A model generated the notes under the pieces. It did no database searches. It was not told where the DNA came from and was given only the letters and a program-made list of their open reading frames with translations. Below, piece after piece: positions 16,399-25,548 of a DNA stretch of 64,000 bases (positions are counted from its first letter, which is position 1; each line of letters starts with the position of its first letter). Position numbers and translations under genes: made by a program. The stretch is from Rossellomorea sp. AcN35-11 (lineage in GTDB: Bacteria; Bacillota; Bacilli; Bacillales; Bacillaceae_B): positions 2,970,001-3,034,000 of the forward strand of contig CP128835.1 of NCBI GenBank assembly GCA_030388825.1. Reading direction: 5' to 3'.

Positions 16399-16965
16399 TT
16401 GTTAGTTGATCTTGTATTTATGATGATTGTGGTAATCTTGTTCTTTTATCAAATATTTATTAAAGCTGAGAAAGAAGATTCAATCAAGTTCCGTCCAGAG
16501 TCACTGTCCTCATTAGCAAACTTTTTACATTTAGGAGCGATGATTTCTCTATTTGCACACATTATTTTCGACATAAGCTGGGTTACATGGATTGGTGTTT
16601 ATTCAGTCCTGGGCTTAATCCTTTGTCTTAAGCCGAAGAATGTAGCAAATGAAGGTGTAAGAAAAGTTGTGATCATTTTGCTGGTTCTTGTAGTCTTTAA
16701 TACCATCAGAATTCCCACTCACCCTGACGCATTTCAAGACTACATTAGTAGTAAGGAGAAGTATCAATGTATACACTACTTTGAATGTGTGAAAATGACT
16801 TCCGTCACTACCTCTGATGACCTCTTAGAAACAAAGGTGGAGATTGTGCCCGTAGAAGGATACTCCTTTGATACATACTTCTTATTTGCAAAAGGATCTA
16901 TGAAACTGGCAAATGAAGAGGAAATGAAGGGAGTTAACATTGGTGGATTTTGGATAGAGTATTGA
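16399..16965 (+). CDS. Hypothetical membrane protein
   Basis: 188 residues from a TTG start after TGAGGTGG. A first helix (LVFMMIVVILFFYQIFI) and two further hydrophobic stretches (SLANFLHLGAMISLFAHII, WIGVYSVLGLILCL) plus one near residue 100 anchor it; the C-terminal 80 residues are soluble and end GVNIGGFWIEY. No family recognised. It is followed within ten bases by a perfect 38-bp palindrome. Confidence 0.6.
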   Translation: MLVDLVFMMIVVILFFYQIFIKAEKEDSIKFRPESLSSLANFLHLGAMISLFAHIIFDISWVTWIGVYSVLGLILCLKPKNVANEGVRKVVIILLVLVVFNTIRIPTHPDAFQDYISSKEKYQCIHYFECVKMTSVTTSDDLLETKVEIVPVEGYSFDTYFLFAKGSMKLANEEEMKGVNIGGFWIEY

Positions 16966-16974
16966 ATGTGGTGC

Positions 16975-17012
16975 ATGCCACGGCACGTTAAAGCTTTAAC
17001 GTGCCGTGGCAT
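16975..17012. repeat. Perfect 38-bp palindrome without a loop
   Basis: Bases 16975-16993 (starting ATGCCACGGCACG) are the exact reverse complement of 16994-17012. The right arm is continuous with the glycosyltransferase remnant that follows; the left arm is its mirror. There is no T-run, so it is not a typical terminator. It marks the truncated 5' end of that pseudogene. Confidence 0.9.
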
Positions 17013-17483
17013 CGGCTACTGGTTCCTGGATGAAGGTCTCAGCAAGTGGAATCCGCCCCGGGATCTTGTTGACTTCATCGAAGGGGGGGATCTGCCTGTT
17101 TATGCAGGTTTCGGAAGTATTTATGATGAGCGGATGGATGAACCGACGAAGCTGGTCGTAGAAGCACTTCGGAAATCTGGTAAAAGGGGGATCCTCCGTA
17201 TGGGATGGAATCAAATCGTTGAGACAGAAGCTTATGAAGATATGCATTTCGGGTGGGTGTTCCGTCTCTCGTCGTCCCACATGGAAACGATCAGTTTGCG
17301 TGGGGGAAACGAACGGAAGAATTGGGAGTTGGATCCGCGAAATTGACTGTTGATAATTTATCCGACGCTGTTCAACACATGCTGCAAGAACCAATTAAAG
17401 AGAATGCATATAAGTTAGGAAGACAGCTCCAACAAGAAGGCGGTGCTCTTGAAATATCAATCACTTTCTCAATAAAAAAATAG
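16993..17483 (+). pseudogene. Remnant of an MGT/UGT-type glycosyltransferase (GT1/GT28)
   Basis: Frame one reads GIGYWFLDEGLSKWNPPRDL and VYAGFGSIYDERMDEPTKL, the start of the nucleotide-sugar-binding half. After about 17250 a second frame gives GVPSLVVPHGNDQFAWGKR and LGVGSAKLTVDNLSDAV, the classic sugar-donor motif region. The HHGGAGT segment expected between them is deleted, and the whole acceptor half is missing. It is a broken gene, probably once a macrolide/sterol-type glucosyltransferase. Confidence 0.8.
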
Positions 17484-17500
17484 ACTCAATAACAAATACT

Positions 17501-17662
17501 GATTCCATCCTCGGAGAGTCCGGGAGTGGGAAATCTAGGTTAATGAACATTATCGGGGGGGATGGAAATTGGGATTTTATTGAAGATAGTAAATTTTTAG
17601 GAGTATTAATCCATTCGGAGCGTCAAAAAGTATATGTCATTGAAGAAATACCACAAGGGTAA
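17501..17662 (+). pseudogene. Chimeric fragment: ABC-ATPase Walker A fused to an unrelated tail
   Basis: A start-less frame gives SILGESGSGKSRLMNIIGG, a Walker A region of a LolD/MacB-type ABC ATPase, continuing directly into NWDFIEDSKFLGVLIHSERQ and VYVIEEIPQG, which no longer resembles an ABC protein. It appears to be a deletion junction between two genes. Confidence 0.55.
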
Positions 17663-17869
17663 TCTGTACTTTTATCTCATTTTGTCTCTAGATTTTTGTC
17701 ATAGCAAGCTACGGATTAATTAAGTATTGATTTTTATGTGAACTTACGATAATGAATTCACTAATTTAAATAATCAATAATATAAAATGAAGCAATAGAG
17801 GAAGAATCCTGACATTTGTGTCGTTCGTCAGAAGGAGAGGCTTTAGTTTGTGATTTCTTATTTCATTTG

Positions 17870-18360
<491 letters not shown>

Positions 18361-18449
18361 CACTTACGATGCGCAGGTTACTTGCTACCACGGGCATGAG
18401 AAGACAGGAACTGATTAAACATCTTTTTTTTAAGAAAAAAACTCTCAAG

Positions 18450-18784
18450 TTATTTGGGTTTAGTTTCCAAATACTTATCATATTCATCATCTTTAATACT
18501 TTTATAATAATTATCATTTAATTTTTTTAATTTGTTAATTTCATTGTCAATTTCAGATAAACTTTATTCCAATTCATATTTAAAAATTTTAATTCTTTAG
18601 GATCTAAGTAGTTTGTAACTTTACCACTCACCTTATCCCCTCCTTTCATCGTTTTATTTTCAACATAAATTGAGGTATATTCTTTTCTTTGTTCTTGTTG
18701 AATAAATTCTCCTTCAGTTAGAATACCTTCTTTAAATAGTTCCGAAATTTTGGATAAGTCTTTTTGTACAAATGTAACCAACAT
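18450..18784 (-). CDS. Small SHOCT-like protein, frameshifted
   Basis: Start at 18784 after AGGAGGTG. The N-terminal part contains a SHOCT-type helix pair (ISELFKEGILTEGEFIQQ). The direct frame ends at 18527, but the next frame continues naturally as LSEIDNEINKLKKLNDNYY to a stop at 18450, a charged coiled-coil-like tail. A single-base indel near 18555-18565 therefore splits the gene, either real or a sequencing error. It is the leftmost member of the minus-strand array. Confidence 0.55.
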
Positions 18785-18992
18785 AAAAACACCTCCTGAC
18801 TTAGTATTCACTAAATCAAGAGGTATCACCTTTTTTTCTAATAGAAGCTAGTTATGTCCCAGCCTCTTTTGACTGACTAAATTACTCTTTTCATCCCTAA
18901 TCGAGAACCCGTTAGCATGTAAGCTGAACTTCCTAAAAATCTCAAAGTCTACTTCCTTTTTGCTTATTAATTAAAGCTATGATAATAAAAAT

Positions 18993-19018
18993 AAAGATTG
19001 AAGGGCCCTTCAATCTTT
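18993..19018. repeat. Perfect 26-bp palindrome at the broken end of a recombinase remnant
   Basis: AAAGATTGAAGGG followed directly by its reverse complement, flanked by A/T runs. On the minus strand the first half is the end of the recombinase remnant (DKKIEG, as in the fuller copy at 22800), so the palindrome lies exactly where gene homology stops. It could also work as a bidirectional terminator. Confidence 0.85.
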
Positions 19019-19217
19019 TTATCTAGCTGATATTTTTGAAAGGCTACGTACAGTCTCATTACATTATCATCTCCTACAAGGGGGCAAACCAAGTAAACTT
19101 TGGTTCTAATATGCCCATTCGGAAGATGATTTATACAAATCTATTAAAAAAAGTTCCATTTTTTTAGGAACACATAAATGAACATCGATCTTACATTAGC
19201 GCCCCCTTTAATTGAAG
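19006..19217 (-). pseudogene. 5' stump and leader of the array recombinase (copy 1)
   Basis: On the minus strand this repeats the leader and first 17 or so codons of the recombinase at 22059-22858: core GCGCCCCCTTTAATTGAAG (19199-19217), a GTTCC/GGAAC hairpin near 19152-19171, the Shine-Dalgarno TAGGAG and a start at 19059 (MRLYVAFQKYQLDKKIEG). Homology ends at the 26-bp palindrome; the rest of the gene is gone. Confidence 0.8.
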
Positions 19218-19230
19218 ATGACCAAAGTTA

Positions 19231-19773
19231 TTATCTTTGGTTTTCGAATGATTTTTTTAAAATTCCACTTATAAATTCCGATTTACCTGAAGTATAAGAG
19301 GTTCTGTTTATTACGGGATTAGCCAATGTCTTTTTCAAGTTTTCATACTCAATTACAGCTTCTTGGTTATTACGAAGATAGTCCCTAAAAGCTAAATGCA
19401 TTGCCAACTCTTCGCTATCTTTATTGCAAACATAAAGATGGTGCTCCATCCAATGTGTATCCTTGCCATCCCACGGAGTAAGTTCATCATTTCTTCCAAA
19501 TACTTCTCTACCGCTAAAGCTCCACTCTTCTTGATAGTAGTACCCTATTTTTTCAAGCTCGCTGATTACATTAGGAAAAACACTATTATCCTCAATTACA
19601 ATATCGATATCCAAAATAGGTTTAGCAGCTAAACCTATTATAGATGTACTTCCAACGTGTTCGATATCAATAATTAAACCACTTAAAGAAATGCTTATCA
19701 CTTCTTTAATTAACTTAAAAGTCTCAGCCCATTTTTTATCATATTGTAAAATTTCTATTCCAGGAGATGACAC
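19231..19773 (-). CDS. GrpB family protein (UPF0157, nucleotidyltransferase fold)
   Basis: 180 residues with the family signature EHVGSTSIIGLAAKPILDID (Gly-Ser plus Asp-x-Asp of the minimal nucleotidyltransferase fold), then WMEHHLYVCNKDSEE and LAFRDYLRNNQEAV. Start after GGGGGAT. The biochemical role of GrpB proteins is not settled; in some species they are linked to CoaE. Here it is a single-gene unit on the minus strand, between array sites, as in a mobile cassette. Confidence 0.88.
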   Translation of the reverse strand: MSSPGIEILQYDKKWAETFKLIKEVISISLSGLIIDIEHVGSTSIIGLAAKPILDIDIVIEDNSVFPNVISELEKIGYYYQEEWSFSGREVFGRNDELTPWDGKDTHWMEHHLYVCNKDSEELAMHLAFRDYLRNNQEAVIEYENLKKTLANPVINRTSYTSGKSEFISGILKKSFENQR

Positions 19774-19819
19774 AGTAAATCCCCCTTTTTCTTTTTTAAA
19801 AGTTCTTTTTCAATTAAAA

Positions 19820-19880
19820 TGCCCTTTACTGGAACAAAGGGCGGCTGCTTATTCAACAAACGCCCCCGATAATTGAATAA
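19820..19880 (-). repeat. Array site a: core, stem-loop, core
   Basis: Left core TGCCCTTTACTGGAAC, then a hairpin with arms GGGCG (19839-19843) and CGCCC (19861-19865), then right core GCCCCCGATAATTGAA. Almost the same 61 bases recur at 23625-23685. It lies between two minus-strand genes, after the stop of one and before the start of the next. Confidence 0.8.
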
Positions 19881-19895
19881 CAAAGATAAGTTTGA

Positions 19896-20141
19896 TTATG
19901 ATTTAGTAATTTGATTGGAATTTCTTAAAAAAAATAAAACTAAACCAAGTATTAGAGATAGAAGACCAAATCCAAATGTATAATTTGTAATACGCCAAAT
20001 ATATGATGGCGTTAAGTTAACAACAGCCTGCATTTGATGAATATTACCATTGAAAGATGAGAAAATAAGAATTTTTTCCAAGCCGCTCAACCCTATTAGA
20101 ATTACACCACATAAGATAAAAATAAGACCAAGGTTCTTCAT
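19896..20141 (-). CDS. Small two-helix membrane protein
   Basis: 81 residues, start after GGGGGAG. Two hydrophobic helices (LIFILCGVILIGLSGL and FGFGLLSLILGLVLFFL) flank a polar loop of about 30 residues; short basic C-terminus. No family recognised. It forms its own unit between array cores at 19866 and 20191. Confidence 0.6.
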   Translation of the reverse strand: MKNLGLIFILCGVILIGLSGLEKILIFSSFNGNIHQMQAVVNLTPSYIWRITNYTFGFGLLSLILGLVLFFLRNSNQITKS

Positions 20142-20190
20142 TCTACTCCCCCTTTTATACTTTTCTATAACCTATTTTTATTACACAAAC

Positions 20191-20208
20191 CTGCTCCTTT
20201 AATTGAAC
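20191..20208 (-). repeat. Array core without hairpin
   Basis: CTGCTCCTTTAATTGAAC matches the array core. It stands alone between the membrane protein start and the M3 peptidase stop, so this junction looks like a simplified or fused site. Confidence 0.6.
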
Positions 20209-20217
20209 ATAGAGAAT

Positions 20218-21873
20218 TCAGGGCATTGCGATCTCCGCCCTTATTAAAGTCATAACTTCTCTAATATTTTCTTTTGAAACATTGAACTCGATACCTGCTT
20301 CTTCATATACTTCTTTTATTGGTTTGGAAGATCCTAGTGCTAATGCTTTCTTAAATCTGGTTAAGGTTTGTTCAGGATTTTGCTTGTATTTCCTATAAAG
20401 CTGTAGTGCTGCCACCTGTGCTATGGCATATTCGATAAAGTAAAACGGTGTTTCAAAAATATGTATAATATCCATCCATTGAATCTCTTTCCACTTTTCA
20501 GTACCTGTCCAGTTAATAATTGAAGTATCGTATAGGGCCACTAATTCTTTGAATTTATTGTTCCTTTCACTATGGGAATGATGAGGGTTCGTATACATCC
20601 AGTGCTGAAATTGATCTACCACTATGGTTATTGGGAGAAAGTCTAGTATTTGCTGAAATAATTCTCTTTTTACTAATAAAAATTCTTCTTCTGAATTGTA
20701 CAGTGCCCTCCAGGTATCTAGAGTAAGAAGCTCAATAGACATGGCAGCAAATTCTGCAGTTTCCATTGGTAATTGTTTATAGTGGTGAATAGTTAGGTCT
20801 TTGATTAAGTCGTGGTGAATTGCATGACCCATTTCATGAAGAAAAATAGGTAAATCATCTTTTGTATTTGCTATATTTAACATAATGAATGATGTTTTAG
20901 ATTGTGGAAGCAATTCGCAAAATCCACCTGGTGCCTTTCCTGCCTTAGTAAGGAGATCAAATTTATCACTCTCCTTCATCATCCTAAATAGATTTGAAAA
21001 TGAAGGGTCCAGTTTTTCTAACAGTTCTTCTGAGACTTTCAGCATTTCATTAGTATCATGATATGGAACATTTAGTTTGTTCTCGTTCCCTGTAACTCTA
21101 GTATCCCAAGGTTTTAAAGAATACACTTTTAGTGAATCTTTTCTCCTTCGGTTTAAATGATCTATAATAGGAACTACTTCAGAACGAATAGCTTCTGCCA
21201 TTTCCTCACAGTCTTTATAAGAGTAATCCAGCCTTTCATAATAAGAAAACATATAATCCCTATAATTTGAGAATCCAGCTTTTTTTGCTATCCTATCTCT
21301 CAATGAAATTAATTTATCCATTATTAATTGAAATTCTTCTTCTTTCTCCTCATATGATTTGCTGATGAGTGAATATGCACGCTCCCTTATTGATCTACTC
21401 TCATCGTAAAGCATCCCATTAAGTTCCTGAACCTGAATCGTTTCCCCTTCCCAATTCACCTTCATGCGCATTTGAAGGGAGAAATACTCTGCTATCAGCC
21501 GGTCAGATTCTGTAATTAAAGATGAATTTTCTCCATTTACCAAACCAGTAGAATTTGAAATTCTATCTTTTAGATAATTAAAATGTTCATCTTTAAGATA
21601 ATCATTATGCTGTATTAGCTTATTATCAATTTTTGATTTGTATTCTTGGTAAAGAGGTTTCAGTTTTTCCAGGCTATCTGTGTATGCTTTCTTTTCTTGT
21701 AAACCTTCTATATTACATTGATAGTTAATATAAGAAACAGTAATAAGTTCTTGAACAAGGTCTAACAAACTTGAAGCTTTTTTTATCCACTCTAAAAAAA
21801 CTGATTCAGACGTTATTGGAGTATTTATAAGATATTCAAATTCTTCTTTTAAGTTAAATAAATGATCATTCAT
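20218..21873 (-). CDS. M3 family metallopeptidase (oligoendopeptidase F-like)
   Basis: About 551 residues. The zinc site is FLHEMGHAIHH (HExxH) with the third ligand Glu in METAEFAAMSIELL about 25 residues on, as in thimet/PepF peptidases that degrade short cytosolic peptides. The N-terminal two thirds are helical and match the family channel domain. Start chosen at 21873 (MNDHLFNL) behind AAAAGGAG. It is the largest array gene and is complete. Confidence 0.9.
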   Translation of the reverse strand: MNDHLFNLKEEFEYLINTPITSESVFLEWIKKASSLLDLVQELITVSYINYQCNIEGLQEKKAYTDSLEKLKPLYQEYKSKIDNKLIQHNDYLKDEHFNYLKDRISNSTGLVNGENSSLITESDRLIAEYFSLQMRMKVNWEGETIQVQELNGMLYDESRSIRERAYSLISKSYEEKEEEFQLIMDKLISLRDRIAKKAGFSNYRDYMFSYYERLDYSYKDCEEMAEAIRSEVVPIIDHLNRRRKDSLKVYSLKPWDTRVTGNENKLNVPYHDTNEMLKVSEELLEKLDPSFSNLFRMMKESDKFDLLTKAGKAPGGFCELLPQSKTSFIMLNIANTKDDLPIFLHEMGHAIHHDLIKDLTIHHYKQLPMETAEFAAMSIELLTLDTWRALYNSEEEFLLVKRELFQQILDFLPITIVVDQFQHWMYTNPHHSHSERNNKFKELVALYDTSIINWTGTEKWKEIQWMDIIHIFETPFYFIEYAIAQVAALQLYRKYKQNPEQTLTRFKKALALGSSKPIKEVYEEAGIEFNVSKENIREVMTLIRAEIAMP

Positions 21874-21910
21874 TATGTTTCTCCTTTTTAAGCACTTCAT
21901 TTTATTGCTA

Positions 21911-22015
21911 TAATTCCAATTATTTCAAATATCGAGTTACTAATCAATATGTTCTTCCATTAAATGGCCCAAAACAAGAAGAAAGAGCCTCATACCCACT
22001 AAGGGTTGAAGCTCT
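21911..22015 (-). repeat. Array site with ACCAATTATTTCAAAT box and stem-loop (copy 1)
   Basis: A box CCAATTATTTCAAAT is followed by the hairpin 21984-22015: AGAGC/GCTCT, a C/A mismatch, TCA/TGA, one unpaired T, ACCC/GGGT, loop ACTAA. The same block recurs at 29938-30041. Mismatch plus an extra-helical base recalls attC sites of integrons. Confidence 0.75.
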
Positions 22016-22058
22016 GAAATGTTAAAAATATTTAAAAAAGTCCTGGCGAAGCTTCCCA

Positions 22059-22858
22059 CTAAGTTGAGTATATATTTTTTGTCGTCTCACTGTTCTCATG
22101 TCCCAAAAGGCTTTGGATCACTTCCAGAGGTGCGCTGTTATTAATTAAATGAGTGGCATAACTATTTCTTAATTGATGAGGGTGAATGCTCTTCTTTATA
22201 CCAGCTCGCTTAGAAACTCGTTTTATAATGTATCGAACCATATCAATACTCATTCTATGTTTAGCTTTTCTCCCTGTAATGAATAAGCAATCCTCATGAT
22301 CGTCCCGTTCATCCAAGTACCGTTTCAACCAAAGGGAGAAGCGAGTGTTAAAATACACTTCCTTCTCTTTGTTACCTTTCCCATGAACAATAACAGAGTT
22401 AGCTGAGAAGTTTATGTCTTCCCGGTTAAGCTTTACAATTTTCCCTATCCGGCACCCTGTCGAATAAAAAAATTCAAACAAGGCATTTTCCAAGGAGCTT
22501 TCACTTCCCTTAAGTGTTCAATTTCAAGATCCGTGAGGAACTTAGGGATTCTTTTTCCTATCTTCGGTTCCTTTAACTTAGCAGCAGGATTGTACGGAAG
22601 ATGTCCTTCATCATGTGTCCACTTAAAAAGGGGCCTGATGCATCGGACACGATGACCCATGCTCGCTGGCTTTAAATGATCACCTGAATTGACAAGGTAA
22701 CTCTTCAAATCGTCGGTTGTAAAGTCTTTTATGCTGTTATCACCAAAGTGTTTTAACAGCAGACTGTACTGAAAGCAATAAGCTTTCAACGTTAAGGGAG
22801 AATACCCTTCAATCTTCTTATCTAACTGATATTTTTCCCAGGCTTCTGACAGTCTCAT
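22059..22858 (-). pseudogene. Array tyrosine recombinase, longest copy (one frameshift)
   Basis: About 266 codons. N-terminal core-binding domain (MRLSEAWEKYQLDKKIEGYS; PASMGHRVRCIRPLFKWTHD) and, in a second frame after about 22493, the catalytic domain with all expected residues: Arg in TGCRIGK, Lys in VHGKGNKEK, HxxR in HPHQLRNSYATHL, His in LLGHENSETT and Tyr in KNIYST. It is smaller than integron integrases (about 330) and nearer XerC/D. A single missing base splits it; with many homopolymer errors in this window it may be intact in reality. It has the same strand as the cassettes. Confidence 0.85.
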
Positions 22859-23014
22859 CACATTATCATCTCCTACAAGGCTGCCAACCAAATAAACTTT
22901 GGTTCTAGTATGCCCATTTTCGAAAAATGATTTATACAAAGCTAGTAAAAAAGTGCTCCTATGTAGGAACACTTTAATGGCCACTGATCTTACATTAGTG
23001 CCCCCTTAATTGAG
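22859..23014 (-). repeat. Conserved leader of the array recombinase
   Basis: The same about 155 bases precede the recombinase in three places (19060-19217, 22859-23014, 30408-30560). It includes an imperfect hairpin at 22950-22975 (AAAGTG/CACTTT, C/A mismatch, TCC/GGA) and ends at the core GCCCCC-TTAATTGA (22999-23013). It may be an attI-like or promoter region. Confidence 0.7.
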
Positions 23015-23029
23015 GAGTGCTATAATCTT

Positions 23030-23559
23030 TTATTTCTTTATCAATACAAATTGCTTATCATCTAAAAAGAATGTTTCGCATAGGTGATTTAAGTCTTTTA
23101 ATCTTATATGGTTTCCGAATTGTAGTGTACTAAGGTTAATTACTACATCTTTACTGTCATCTTTTTTTTTTCCTCATGCCCATCCCAACAAGAGTATATT
23201 TCAATGAAATCCCCTTCTAATAAATGTTCATCAAAATAACTAAGAAGTGATTTAATTGATTTACGTTGACCTGATGTATTGTTTGCGTGTAAATATCCTT
23301 GCACTTCATATACAAAAGGTGTTCTGAATTTATTTCTTACTGGTTCATAGCCAGAAATCAAGTCAAAAACATCAATTCCATTTGCATCTTCTTCTGTTTC
23401 ATAAACCTTTACGAGCTTAGAACCGTTATTCTTCTTCAAATGTTTATCTAAACTAATTCCTTTTAGTTTCAATTCCGAAAGAGGTTTATATGTTGGGTTC
23501 CTACCAAAACTACCAATAGGAAGTTCTATATTTGCCCCAATAAAATGATGTAAAGTCAT
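23030..23559 (-). CDS. Hypothetical protein with an A10 frameshift tract
   Basis: The first 128 codons (MTLHHFIGANIELPIGSFGR ... YSCWDGHEEKKK) are in frame; after a run of ten A (plus-strand T10 at 23162-23171) the frame ends quickly, but one more A would continue it as DDSKDVVINLSTLQFGNHI to KKK-stop at 23030. The total would be about 176 residues. No family recognised. The break is either sequencing error, decay, or slippage on the A-run. Confidence 0.6.
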
Positions 23560-23624
23560 CTAAATACCCCTCTTCTTTAACCTAATTTGACCATAAAATA
23601 GTTAAATCCTTTGTTTAACATTAC

Positions 23625-23685
23625 TGCCCTTTACTGGAACAAAGGGCGGCTGCTTATTCAGCAAACGCCCCCGTTACTTGAATAA
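23625..23685 (-). repeat. Array site b: core, stem-loop, core
   Basis: Left core TGCCCTTTACTGGAAC, hairpin GGGCG (23644-23648) / CGCCC (23666-23670) with inner GCT/AGC pairing, right core GCCCCCGTTACTTGAA. Nearly identical to site a at 19820-19880. Confidence 0.8.
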
Positions 23686-23710
23686 CGCTTTGTAATAATA
23701 TAGTTAATAA

Positions 23711-23900
23711 TCAGCATCCCAAAACTTGGCCGTTTTCATATACTTTATCAACGGATTGAAAATTATTGGATATCAAAATGAATGTTTGTGCCAGTTTTTT
23801 ATTCTCTAATATATGTTCATCATTATGTTTATTCAAACCCAATAAAAATTCAGCTACAAATGCAACGATAATTATCTGCGAATAAGCGGGTATGCACGAG
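23711..23900 (-). pseudogene. Start-less fragment of a small membrane protein
   Basis: A minus-strand frame reads IIIVAFVAEFLLGLNKHNDE, then HILENKKLAQTFILISNNFQ and VYENGQVLGC-stop. It has no initiation codon and runs into the end of the next gene, so it looks like a cassette gene whose 5' part was lost. Confidence 0.4.
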
Positions 23901-23906
23901 AAAAAC

Positions 23907-24710
23907 TTATATTTCTGAAGGAGTAGTTCTGGGAGCAGCCAATGCAGTTAAAGCCTTCTCAATATAACTATATACTTCTTCTGCAATCCCCAGAAATTCT
24001 TCAACATCTACATTACTATCCAAGTAGCACGCATACAGATATTCAACTAAAGCTGAATCAATAGTGCAATAATCTGATATGGCACTCTTCATCTTAGTAA
24101 TGTCATCTTGCCAAATCCCTGTATCTTCTAAAACCAAAGAGTATAATGCACGAATTAATCTCTTTGAGTAGCCTTTGATATACCTAGATTTCAGTGTGTC
24201 ATCATTGGCATTAGATAGAAAACCGCGAACGCGATCCACTGCCTCTTGAGTGTCTGAATTCAAGTCTAATATGAACTCAGGTGAAATAAGAATAGGCGGT
24301 ACTTCTTCGCCAATATCAGTACCATGTATACAAACACAGATTATCTTGATCCAAAACCCCCATTCATTGGGCTTACTTCTTACATCCTCCAGTGAACAAA
24401 TAACCGTATCAACCTTAGTTACGAATCGATATTTTTCTAAAATTTGGTCCTTCAGACATGATACTCTATCATAATCTAAATCTTCTTTTCTTTCACATAC
24501 TATTGTAAAATCTGCATCAGACTTAAATGGCTTAGCAGTACCTTTGGGAATTGAGCCACACATATATATACTGTGAATCTTCTCACTGAACTCTGAAAGC
24601 AAGGTAACTGTATACTCCTCCACAAAAGTCTTGTACTCACTCTGAATATTGATCTTCTTTATAACCTTCTCCAAAACCATATCTGGTCTCCTTTTATCTT
24701 CTAGTATCAT
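23907..24710 (-). CDS. Nucleotidyltransferase domain protein (aminoglycoside adenylyltransferase-like)
   Basis: 267 residues. The nucleotidyltransferase signature is CGSIPKGTAKPFKSDADF (Gly-Ser and Asp-x-Asp) with a third acidic residue in VDTVIC; a helical C-terminal domain follows. The architecture matches ANT/DUF4111-type enzymes that adenylate small molecules, but drug resistance cannot be claimed. Two starts have good ribosome binding sites: 24710 (GGTGGAG) and 24680 (AAAAGGAG); I give the longer. A single-gene unit in the array, the kind of cargo also seen in integrons. Confidence 0.8.
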   Translation of the reverse strand: MILEDKRRPDMVLEKVIKKINIQSEYKTFVEEYTVTLLSEFSEKIHSIYMCGSIPKGTAKPFKSDADFTIVCERKEDLDYDRVSCLKDQILEKYRFVTKVDTVICSLEDVRSKPNEWGFWIKIICVCIHGTDIGEEVPPILISPEFILDLNSDTQEAVDRVRGFLSNANDDTLKSRYIKGYSKRLIRALYSLVLEDTGIWQDDITKMKSAISDYCTIDSALVEYLYACYLDSNVDVEEFLGIAEEVYSYIEKALTALAAPRTTPSEI

Positions 24711-24773
24711 TTTATCTCCACCTGTTTAAAAGTATATGATTTTATAAATTTTTCCCTTATTGCTTTTTCACTA

Positions 24774-24887
24774 TCCTGCCCTTTAACTTAATACCAATTA
24801 TTTCAAATTCCAGCAGCTTACTCAAGAAAAATTTTGAAAACTAAAAAGAAGCTCATCCTGTTCTGGATAAGCCCCCAATTGTTGAAG
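24774..24887 (-). repeat. Array site c: core, AATTATTTCAAAT box, stem-loop, core
   Basis: Left core CCTGCCCTTTAACTTAA, box ACCAATTATTTCAAATTC, hairpin 24851-24872 (GCT/AGC, C/A mismatch, ATCC/GGAT, loop TGTTCT), right core GCCCCCAATTGTTGAAG. The most complete example of the full site. Confidence 0.8.
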
Positions 24888-24894
24888 ATTAGAA

Positions 24895-25251
24895 TCATTT
24901 ATTTGGATTCTGTAGATATTCAATCATTTCTTCATAAACATAAGTTTTTAAAACTAAACCATTTTCATCAAATATAAAAAATGCAGGTTCTTTTTTCAAT
25001 TCTAGATTAGGATATTGCTCATTCAAGGACTCAAATGAGGATGTATTTGTAATAGGTCCAACATTGGTTATGTCGTTCTCCTGTAGTATATCAAATGTAA
25101 TTTCTTTCCCTACAAATTGTAGAGAATACTGGTTTTCTTCGCTAGGTAAAAGATACGGATGAACTCGAGCGAAATCGTCTTTTTCATTTGTGCACGCTAA
25201 TAGCATCGATAAAATTAATAACATCAAACTTCCATAAATAATCTTTTTCAT
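24895..25251 (-). CDS. Small lipoprotein of unknown function
   Basis: 118 residues with a lipoprotein signal (LLILSMLLAC, lipobox LLAC) so the mature protein starts at Cys20. The rest is a compact alpha/beta domain (YSLQFVGKEITFDILQEN ... FFIFDENGLVLKTYVYEE). No family recognised. It has its own array sites on both sides. The ribosome binding site is weak. Confidence 0.7.
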   Translation of the reverse strand: MKKIIYGSLMLLILSMLLACTNEKDDFARVHPYLLPSEENQYSLQFVGKEITFDILQENDITNVGPITNTSSFESLNEQYPNLELKKEPAFFIFDENGLVLKTYVYEEMIEYLQNPNK

Positions 25252-25328
25252 ATTATTAATGTACCAGCAGTAGTCAGTTAGTTTATTTCATTAAAAAGAG
25301 ACGACTCTTTGTTCAGCCATCGCCACCT

Positions 25329-25490
25329 TTAGTTTAACAATGAATTTATAAATAATGTTCCCCAATAAAGAAAACTTATAGTTAAAAACACACACGCAAA
25401 AACAGTAAGTGCTTTTGGTAATCTTCCATAAAAATAAATTAATGCTAATCCTACAAATATGTGGAAGATAATAAAAAGAAAAATATTCAC
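25329..25490 (-). CDS. Tiny membrane protein (53 residues)
   Basis: A GTG start preceded by GAGGTGA opens (M)NIFLFIIFHIFVGLALIYF, a short loop, and ALTVFACVFLTISFLYWGTL, ending INSLLN. Two transmembrane helices. Its stop codon lies inside an array core (CGCCACCTTTAGTTTAAC). The larger overlapping frame 25291-25518 is rejected because its composition is not protein-like. Confidence 0.6.
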   Translation of the reverse strand: MNIFLFIIFHIFVGLALIYFYGRLPKALTVFACVFLTISFLYWGTLFINSLLN

Positions 25491-25548
25491 TCATTTCACC
25501 TCTACCAAATTGTAACATTTTGTATTAAGTGAGTGAATACTTATTCCA

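Noticed and set aside
25291..25518. 75-codon minus-strand ORF
   Set aside because: Composition is not protein-like, and another frame in the same place encodes a clear two-helix membrane protein with a ribosome binding site.
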